Made by a program: the position numbers and the translations under genes. The notes under the pieces are model-generated. The model searched no databases. It worked only from the letters and a program-made list of their open reading frames with translations, and had not been told where the DNA came from. A stretch of 64,000 bases of DNA. It comes from Phaeotremella fagi. Its lineage: Eukaryota > Basidiomycota > Tremellomycetes > Tremellales > Phaeotremellaceae. The stretch spans positions 1,612,001-1,676,000 of the forward strand of contig BCHU01000003.1 of the NCBI GenBank assembly GCA_001599715.1. The letters run 5' to 3'. Below, piece by piece: positions 56,516-64,000 of this stretch; within the stretch, counting starts at the first letter, position 1; each line of letters begins with the position of its first letter.

Positions 56516-58309
56516 ATGATGGATTCTTCTTTTTTCGATCCCTTTCCTTTTGTCCAAAATCCAAATTCAACTTTTTCGATGTCACATTCAATCCCTGTTA
56601 ATGAACATAATCAGATCCAGGCTCAACATCAAAATCATCCTTCGATCAATACCACTATGAGGAATCAAATCCCAACTCCAACTCTCACTCCGTTTACAGA
56701 TCCATTTCGACCTCTTGAAAACGGTGATCTAGGATTAGATTCCACTACCACCAAAGATAAGAATGGGAATCAGAACGAAGTAGACGATCATATTATCAAC
56801 GAAGAACTTTTGGCAATCATCAGATCAGCTTGTAAAGATGATCCCAATTTTATCGCTAATTTCATGGGTGTCGGGAATAACTCTTTTGTTGGTGATGGTG
56901 GAGTTCTTGGAAATGGATTTGATCAATCTTCAATCGTCCAACCCCAACCCCAACTTCCTACTCAATTTTCTGTTCAACCTCAAGCTCATGCTGGTTTACG
57001 AAACTCTTTGGGGAGGAATCATTCATACTCGACGATCGATGGTTCAAGACCTTCGACACCTTTTTGTCAAACTGTCTCATGTCCAACTTCGACTTTCTCG
57101 ACTCCTGTCAATCTACCTACTCCCCTTCCAATCTCATTCCCAATTTCATCATCTTGTCAAACTTCCTCAAAATTGTCGAATCTAGTTTCAACCTCAGATT
57201 TCAATTCGAATTATCCAGCTACCGCTGTAGCTCCAGCTACGACTGTAAATCCTTTACTTCCAGCTGTGGAATTAGGATTCGTCCCAAATAACGGTTCACC
57301 TTTTATCCCTAATTCTGGTTCTGGTGTTGTTATCGATCATCATGGACATGAACAGAATTGGATGGAAGACGTCAAGCCAAATTTGGATTTCACGTTTGAG
57401 AACGTTTTAGGGTCTGAATCTCAAAAACCTTGTGTTAATGATGAATTCATTCCAACGGATTTGAATTTCAATAACCCATTACAACAATCGGATTCATTCT
57501 TGTATTCCAACAATAACCCAATCCCGAACGATATTTCGACATCACCCATGCGAGGTCGATCAATCCATAAACGTGGATTATCGATGATCAATTATCCAGG
57601 TCCCGGTACACCTGGATCGATTGATTATTCTCTCCCATCGACACCAGCTCTTACATGTTACGAGACTGAAAGTTATACACCACCGTCGAGATCTTTATCG
57701 CGATCTTCGTCTGTTTCCAACATGTCTAGATTGGTTGGGATCGGTATGAGTGTGAACAACATCGTTGGTACTTCACAGAATCAAACTTCGAATCATCATC
57801 ATAATCGATCTGGATCTTGTGGTCGTAATCAGATTTATCAATCGAGACCATCAAGTTCATGTTCATCGACTACAAAATCACAATCATGTTTCCAAACCCA
57901 AGTCCCCTTCCCAACCCCAACTCCTACCTCAACACCGACCCCAACTCCATCAATCGCCTCGTCATCAACATCATCAAACCCAAGTTCGACCTCAACATCA
58001 TCCAAAACATCAAAACAAATCGTCACCTCACCGAAACCGAAACCCAAGAAAACCCATTTCTGTCCTGAACCAACATGTGAACGTAGTGCTCGAACATTCA
58101 GATCCAACGCTGATCTAGTTAGACATATCAACATGCACAACGGGGTTAAACCTTTCGAATGTTCTTTCCCGGGTTGCGGCAAGGCTTATGGTCAATTGAA
58201 TAAATTGGTTAAACACGCTAAAGTCCATGAGGTGGAGGATAATGAGGAGGGACCTAGGAAGAGGGTTAGGAATGATTCTTTGAGGGTTGCGGTTCTTAGA
58301 CCTACCTAG
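56516..58309 (+). CDS. C2H2 zinc-finger transcription factor
   Basis: A single-exon gene of about 597 residues, starting MMDSSFFDPFPFVQNPN (the ATGs at 56516 and 56519 are adjacent). Most of the protein is disordered: Asn/Gln/Ser/Pro-rich tracts with repeated STP and TPTPT motifs. Two C2H2 fingers lie at the C-terminus: HFCPEPTCERSARTFRSNAD with LVRHINMH, and FECSFPGCGKAYGQLNKLVKHAK. The linker between them is NGVKPFEC. A basic patch (GPRKRVRNDSLRVAV) closes the protein and may be the nuclear signal. The first finger has a longer Cys-to-His spacing than usual. Regulatory targets are unknown. Confidence 0.82.
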   Translation: MMDSSFFDPFPFVQNPNSTFSMSHSIPVNEHNQIQAQHQNHPSINTTMRNQIPTPTLTPFTDPFRPLENGDLGLDSTTTKDKNGNQNEVDDHIINEELLAIIRSACKDDPNFIANFMGVGNNSFVGDGGVLGNGFDQSSIVQPQPQLPTQFSVQPQAHAGLRNSLGRNHSYSTIDGSRPSTPFCQTVSCPTSTFSTPVNLPTPLPISFPISSSCQTSSKLSNLVSTSDFNSNYPATAVAPATTVNPLLPAVELGFVPNNGSPFIPNSGSGVVIDHHGHEQNWMEDVKPNLDFTFENVLGSESQKPCVNDEFIPTDLNFNNPLQQSDSFLYSNNNPIPNDISTSPMRGRSIHKRGLSMINYPGPGTPGSIDYSLPSTPALTCYETESYTPPSRSLSRSSSVSNMSRLVGIGMSVNNIVGTSQNQTSNHHHNRSGSCGRNQIYQSRPSSSCSSTTKSQSCFQTQVPFPTPTPTSTPTPTPSIASSSTSSNPSSTSTSSKTSKQIVTSPKPKPKKTHFCPEPTCERSARTFRSNADLVRHINMHNGVKPFECSFPGCGKAYGQLNKLVKHAKVHEVEDNEEGPRKRVRNDSLRVAVLRPT

Positions 58310-58878
58310 GGTTGGCCAGAATTCCGGGTTTCTAGATCATATCCCGTATCTAACACCATCGCCATTTATTATTTCATTCGAAAACCCATTCAATCATCAT
58401 CGAGCATCGAGTATCAAGCATGGGCATCGGGTATTCAGCATTTCATCATCACATCACATTTACATTACATTACAATTTACATCCAGCATCGAACAAATTC
58501 ATATTATGCAAATCAGAAAAAAACATAGAAAACAAATCAATAGAACAAATTTGAAATCAAAACCGAAAACTCAATAAACAAAACATCAACATTAAACAGA
58601 AATGGGGCCATTCATTTGAAAGAGATTTAAATCAAAGAAGTAGGGAAATGGGAAAAGATTAGAAGGGAAAGAACGATGTAGTCTTTTTTTGGAAAATCTC
58701 ATGTAGACAAAAGAATTCATTTATGAAATGCAGAAATGATCTTGAAAACAACCAGAAAACGATAATGAATTCATTGCATTGCATTTAAAGTATAGCATTA
58801 AGATATAACAAGTAAAAAAACACATCAGCATCAATGAAAACCCAAGATAAAAACCAGGTCGTACAGGATAAAATTAAT
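58310..58878. other. Convergent 3' gap, C2H2 versus Dpb11
   Basis: About 570 bp of AT-rich 3' sequence with degenerate GAGCATCGAGTATC-like repeats near 58395-58445 and runs of CATTACATT. No gene was seen. Confidence 0.45.
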
Positions 58879-61800
58879 TCACTTTCTACGTTTCTTATTT
58901 GGACTATCGACTGCAACACCAGTATTCGTACTGGTACCATTAGATCTCAATTCACCTCTTCTCAAAGCATCTTTGATTCTCTTCTTTTCCTTCTCCGCAG
59001 CGACATCGACAAAAGTTACGTTGATACTTTGATCAATGTCGATGTCGTTGACGTTATCGGTTTCTGAACGATTTTGGGGTTTGGATGGGGAAGACGGTTC
59101 AGGTGAATAGGTTTGGGGTGGGGAGGCTCGACGTGAGGATGGACTGGCTGAGATCGTTGACTTTGGGTTCGGTTAGTTGATGATTAGGGTTTTTAGGGTT
59201 TTTATACATACTTTGATTCTAGATCCTGGTCTACCACGTCTCTAGCACAAATATCAGCTACTAATCCAGTCGATTTGAAACGCTACTAACCTGTTTCTTC
59301 CTCTCTTCACCACTGGCGTTACCCTCCTCAGCCAACATCTTCAAAGCGTCAATCATACTGTTCTTCCCTTCACCAACAACACCCGAAACACTTTCACCAG
59401 TAGATTTCGATAAACCACTGACCAAATTAGAATTCGTAGTGTTGGTTGAATTCAATCGACGAGCAGCTTCAGCCTGTGGTGGTGATAAAGGTCCATTTTT
59501 AATCATCGAAACATCTAAACTTGATCCAGTCATTGAATTCTGTTTCACAAGCTTTTGTTTGATATCGTCGTCGATATGTGTTGGGGTGAGTTTCAACATT
59601 CTGGATGGTGAGATTGAATTTGAATTCTGGGAAGATTCCTTTTTGAGGTTTTCGACCTTTTGCGAGGATTTAGGATGGGCGGTTTGGTCCGCTTTGGTAA
59701 GAGCGTTCGTGCCCATGTTGACATTCTCGATAAAGCCTGAACCTAATTCTGAGACGTGGGATAGATTCGCTGAGATAGTTGTTCCAGGTTTAGGAGTTGG
59801 GCCATCTTATTCAAACGATCAGTTTCATTCATTTGCAACATCGTGAACGACATACCACCAACACCCTCATGACGATGTTCAGCTGCTATCTCGATACGAC
59901 CTGAGACAGCCGCTGAAGTCAGCCATGTATCTTTGACCACTTTTACACCCCATTCAAGGGCTTTGACGTATTTCAATCCCTGTGGTTGCCCACATATCAG
60001 ATGCGTCGTTCGTCTGTTGAGAGATTGAGATTGCACGAAGCCTTGAGTACCAGGTTAGTGATGTCGCGTTGAATACCATGAAACACACCTAAAGCTCTGA
60101 GAAGCCGTCTAAGATAAACGCTTTGTTCTGCTTGGAGCCCAGATAAATGAATAGATAACTCTGGAGCTCCTGCAAGACGTCAGCCTCGGGGATTTTTCTA
60201 ACCCATGTAAGATCTGCACTGTTCACCCACCAGGTATCGGAGTTGCAATATTCAATAAACGAAAAACAACATGATCATCGGGAGATAGGAGTTTCTGCTC
60301 AAAGAAGCATCCCTCTATCCAACATTCCGTCACTATCTCCGGTAATCTACCAGAATCAGGCATCCAAGGTCGAATCGATGAAGATCTAGGACGGAATCAG
60401 CTTGTCTGCTTTGAAGTACTCTTCAGACGATCATACAATTTCGCCACAACATAATCAACCTCTTGACCGTTTTTCCTATCCTCTTCATCGACTAGTACAC
60501 CTCCATGATCAAGGACAGCTTTTTCCAGACCAGCTATTTGATCTGTGAGGATATGACTGAATCGTAATCCATCAAAGAATTGAGGTGTTGGTTTGATATC
60601 TTCTGGTACAGGTTCGGATTGCTCCAGATCATTGTTGAGTACTGGAGTTATTAGATTCTCAGTTTTAGTCGTCGATGGTCCAGCCTCTGATTTCAACGCA
60701 AAACTTGTCGATCTTGATACATGAAGTAAAGACGGTCTTCCAGCTTTGACATCGACACTTTTCGTTTCGTCCACTAGATTTTCTGGCTCAATGACGTTCG
60801 AGTCTTGATTCGTATCCACGGGTATCAAGAATTCAGATTTCACTTTTGTAGCTGAAATGATTTCGTCCACCAAACTAGGCATCCCTTCTCGTTTCTTCTT
60901 TCTAATGACTGCCGGTTCACTCTCTTCGTCTCCTTCTTTCGATGGACCTGCTAGAGGTTCAGCTTGGTGATTAAGATTGAAAGTTCCATTGATCACATCA
61001 TCTATTATCGTCAGTCTTTAACCTCCCTTCCACAAAAGCGATAACTCACAAGCGTTAGCTCTACCATCTCTCCGAGCTTTCCTTATATCATAATAATCCT
61101 CTTTCCATCTTCCTTTGAATCCAACACAATCCCAAATCCATTCTTCGTACACCAATTTGATATCTTCGCCGCCGACTCGTTTACCGGCTCTAACTTTAGC
61201 AGCTCTGTTTGCGATTTCACCTAAAGCCCATTTTATTTTTTCGGACGGTTTATCGTTCGATGGTCGAGATGAGACTAGATGGGTACATTGTCTATCTAAA
61301 TCTTTGGAGTAGATTCCACCTAGATCTTGGATGTGGTTCATTATTTGTTTCCTTCGTTCCACTTGAGTTTTTAGTGAGAATGGAATTTCGTTTTGGATGT
61401 GTATACTTACGAGGTTCAATTCCTGATATAGCTATTCTCAAACCCACAAATGGTTTCAATCTGTGAGCTTCGATGTCCTGTAACTAATCAGATCTATTCT
61501 CATCCAAGTAGAAGTCACTTACCACCTGAACATCGAGATCTTTACCGTCTAACCAGTCTTCATGGGAAACTGCAATCCAGGAAGGTGCCAGAACGGGTAA
61601 ACAATGTTCGACAGCGTACTGATAAATCAAGCATCAGATCATAATGTCCAAAGACATCTGATTTCAACTTACAAGATACTTGGGTGACCCATATCCAGAA
61701 GCTATAACATGAGTTACATGAACTGTTAAAGCGCTCTCCACAGTAGCTCCAAGTTCCGTTGCAAGTTTCGACAGATTTGGCTAGTAAACAATCAACGTTG

Positions 61801-62138
61801 AACACTTCACATGTCAGAGAGAACATGACCGACCTTATCATCAACACCAGTGAAAGTTATAACAATACCTTTCCAAGGTCTCGAAACGTTCCTCAAAGCT
61901 TTCGTCGAAGTTTCATCATCTAGTCCAGTCAGACGACCCAGATAATACACGAGAGATAGCGGAAAAACATACCCTCAGCACCTTCCCAGGCCTGTTGAAG
62001 AATCTCTTCATCCATCGCACTACGTTCTATCCCAACATCTTGTTGATGTTTCCTCTTCTTGGACGTTGTAGATGTAGATGGTACAGGTCTCAATTTGACA
62101 TTTGGAACTTTGAACGAGAGATGACCGTTTCTGTTCAT
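58879..62138 (-). CDS. DPB11: BRCT-repeat replication/checkpoint protein Dpb11/TopBP1/Rad4
   Basis: A scaffold that links CDK-phosphorylated Sld3 to GINS loading and activates Mec1/ATR. About twelve exons give roughly 870 residues, starting MNRNGHLSFKVPNVKLRP. Four BRCT repeats are seen in order. BRCT1: RPWKGIVITFTGVDDK to CLPVLAPSWIAVSHEDWL. BRCT2: GLRIAISGIEP to YEEWIWDCVGFKGRWKE. BRCT3: FDGLRFSHILTDQIAGLE to IVTECWIEGCFFEQKLL. BRCT4: ELSIHLSGLQAEQSVYLRRL to VKVVKDTWLTSAAVSGRI. Their pairing (two N-terminal, two C-terminal) matches the Dpb11/Rad4 plan. The C-terminus is disordered and has an AT-hook-like RRGRPGSR, then a basic NLS-like end (SPNKKRRK) before TGA at 58879-58881. Confidence 0.86.
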
Positions 62139-62645
62139 CCCGATGTGTGTCTGTTTGAGCTAAATTGATGGAAGGGGGATAGGTTATGTGTATCTAGAGT
62201 GAAGCTGGTTGTTGACCCCCCTTTGCACTACTTCGTGATAAGATTGTGGACCCCAAACTGATATGTAGATACGTAGATGTAGTGTATCCGAAAAAAAGTC
62301 AATGATTTTTATTCCTATTGCGCGTCAGTAATATTAAAGGGGCGCGTCAACAAAAACAAAGATGATCAATCAAGATTGATTTGAAATGCGGATCTTTCAT
62401 TTCACGGGGGTCATGCATTCAACTCTAGTTTTTTCGACGAGGTCGTTGTATACACCGTCTGAGGTATCTTTCCATACGATAAACTGCAGATGTTGACCAT
62501 ATTTCACGGTGGAATATATGTTGATTTCAGCTGTGGAAGAAATTGGTATCGTGCCTGAACGTGGTACTTTTCAGAACTTTCCGTCCTAATTCATTTTTGG
62601 AGACTGTTGTTTTTCTGTCTCATAGCTCAAACCCAAGGCTCAAGG
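62139..62645. promoter_or_regulatory. Divergent promoter DPB11/lipoate ligase
   Basis: About 510 bp between divergent starts, with GGGGCGCGTCA and TTGCGCGTCAG near 62317-62350 that contain MluI-box-like GCGCGTCA cores. These could relate to S-phase control of DPB11, but the match is weak. Confidence 0.4.
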
Positions 62646-64000
62646 ATGATAATCTCCCATCTACTCCCAAGCCAACCTTGCACTTCAAGGTTCGCAGCGA
62701 ATCTAGCTTCTCAAATCCGGATTAAAAGTCGTCAATCGTCTCACCAGTTCTCTTCGACAGCGTTTCGAGGGGATACCAAAGCCCAACCTCAAACACCCGC
62801 AACAGAAGCGATAGAGCTATCAGCCGTGAGCTTAGGTGTTGATCTCATCCATGATCTATTCTAACGATTCATCCTAGCCTGTGACATATATTTCTGAATC
62901 TCATGATCCATGGTTCAATCTTTCATTCGAGGATTGGTAAGTTTTCAAGAGTTCTGATGACTATTGTTAATGATTCAAGGTTATTAAGAAATACACCGAA
63001 CGATCAACCAATCCTGTTTCTTTACAGAAATATCCCTTGTGTAGTGATAGGTCGAAATCAGGTATATACCATCTTGAAATCAGAACTGAAATCCAGCTGA
63101 TTGGAGTAATCACAGAATCCATGGAAAGAATCTACTCCTCGGGATTTACGTCAAAATTCGATTCCACTCATAAGGAGAAGATCTGGTGGGGGCACAGTTT
63201 TTCATGTAAGCAATTAATGTGTTTTCGGGATATGAAAATTGATCGTAAACAGGATATGGGCAATACGAATTTTTCAATCATACTACCAAGATTACTATTT
63301 ACTAGATCTCATGGTGCTCAGTTGGTCGCTGGTGCTATACGTGATCGATTGGGGATAACGGGTTGTGATGTCAATGAGAGGAATGATGTTATCATCAGAG
63401 ATAGTTCGTCGGGGAAGGAATTTAAGATGAGTTGGGAATCTTATTTGAATGATACTGATATTGCAGTTTGATTACGTCTCTGGATCAGCTTACAAAATCA
63501 TTCAAAATCGATCCTATCATCATGGAACGATGCTGATCTCATCCTCGTTATCCACATTAGGTAAATCACTAAAAACATCATCCGTAAGTCACTTCCATTC
63601 ACTGAACCAGAAGACCAACGAATGAGTATTAGCCAAACATCGAAACTAAAGGGATTCCATCACATCCATCCCCTGTTACCACGCTTAACACCTATCTCCC
63701 CAAATCCCGTTCATCCCAGATAACCCATCAAGATTTCGTTAAAGCAATCACTGAAGAATTTCATAAAATCTACACTAAGACCGATGGAGTTATGGAGGTG
63801 AAAGACGTTTCCGAAGGTTCCGTGTCAATATCGAAAGTTTGGGATGGTGTTAAAGAACTCAAAGTGAGTTTCAACAATATCTGGTTGTCACTGACTCGCT
63901 TTAGAGTTGGGAATGGCAATACGGCCAAACACCTGAATTCACAAATTCATTCGAAGGAGTGTTATCATTCGGTACATTAGTAAATCACTCCTCCACCTTC
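62646..64000 (+). CDS. Lipoate-protein ligase (AIM22/LplA type), 3' partial
   Basis: It attaches lipoate to mitochondrial E2 and H proteins such as the 2-oxoglutarate dehydrogenase E2. The start [16 protein letters not shown] heads a Ser/Arg/Gln-rich presequence. Exons give [37 protein letters not shown] and [20 protein letters not shown], the ligase signature. Downstream come [20 protein letters not shown] and [14 protein letters not shown] further exon reads [16 protein letters not shown] at the right edge, so the gene continues past the window. One splice is odd: between GKEFK and FDYVSGSAY the only workable intron (63427-63466, 40 nt) starts with ATGAGT instead of GTGAGT. Without that intron the protein would stop at 63469-63471. 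Confidence 0.82.
63427..63466 (+). other. Apparent AT-AG intron in the lipoate ligase gene
   Basis: A 40-nt segment from ATGAGT to TTGCAG with an ACTGAT branch-like site. Removing it joins GEFK-type sequence to the conserved SGSAYK motif in frame. The donor differs from consensus GTGAGT by its first base. Confidence 0.5.

Noticed and set aside
59170..59210. TTAGGGTTTTTAGGGTTTTT resembling telomere repeat
   Set aside because: Only two degenerate units inside a DPB11 intron; not a telomere or interstitial array.

Overview
The window is a gene-dense stretch of a fungal nuclear genome, most likely a tremellomycete basidiomycete of the Kwoniella/Cryptococcus type. The evidence is intron-rich genes with short introns (mostly about 40-80 nt), GTAAGT/GTGAGT donors, CTGAC/TTGAC branch points close to the acceptor, short intergenic gaps on both strands, and proteins that resemble tremellomycete families (FRR1-type FKBP12, Cir1-type GATA context upstream of an iron permease, a CAP20-like perilipin). 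Gene models below were spliced by eye from reading frame, splice signals and family knowledge; exon edges that I could not settle are flagged.

Layout. 0-5 kb: acylphosphatase (-), dynactin p27 (-), a Pep12-like endosomal syntaxin (+) and an unrecognised proline/serine/threonine-rich protein (-). 5-13.4 kb: a Zn2Cys6 transcription factor (+), a NIS1-like secreted protein (-), flavocytochrome b2 (-) and a Nudix hydrolase (+). 13.6-23 kb: a coiled-coil AT-hook protein (-), the spliceosomal helicase Prp5 (+), an ASC-1/Rqt4 zinc-finger protein (+) and a GT18-like glycosyltransferase (-). 24-36 kb: Sip5 (+), 2-oxoglutarate dehydrogenase E1 (+), a hormone-sensitive-lipase-type hydrolase (+) and a mitochondrial malonyl-transferase-like protein that has lost its catalytic residues (+).

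35.9-41 kb is the most accessory-looking part: a small coiled-coil lineage-specific protein (-), a tandem duplication of an unknown gene whose first copy carries an in-frame TGA, a possible small minus ORF, a thioredoxin-fold AhpC/TSA-like gene with an apparent frameshift, and a DUF1770-like membrane protein (-). 41.5-64 kb: FKBP12 (-) beside the WD40-cyclophilin PPWD1 (-), iron permease FTR1 (+), AP-2 mu (-), valyl-tRNA synthetase with two in-frame starts (+), a perilipin (+), a C2H2 transcription factor (+), the four-BRCT replication/checkpoint protein Dpb11/TopBP1 (-), and the 5' part of a lipoate-protein ligase (+) that runs off the right edge.

The genes are mostly housekeeping and do not form one pathway. 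Several do touch mitochondrial metabolism: 2-oxoglutarate dehydrogenase E1 (its E2 partner carries lipoate), lipoate ligase, flavocytochrome b2, the malonyl-transferase-like protein, and the presumed mitochondrial form of valyl-tRNA synthetase. Recurrent oddities are in gene architecture: three microexons of 16, 12 and 11 nt that carry essential residues, two GC-AG introns, one apparent AT-AG intron, and a stop codon probably split by an intron. I found no tRNA, rRNA, CRISPR array or transposon.
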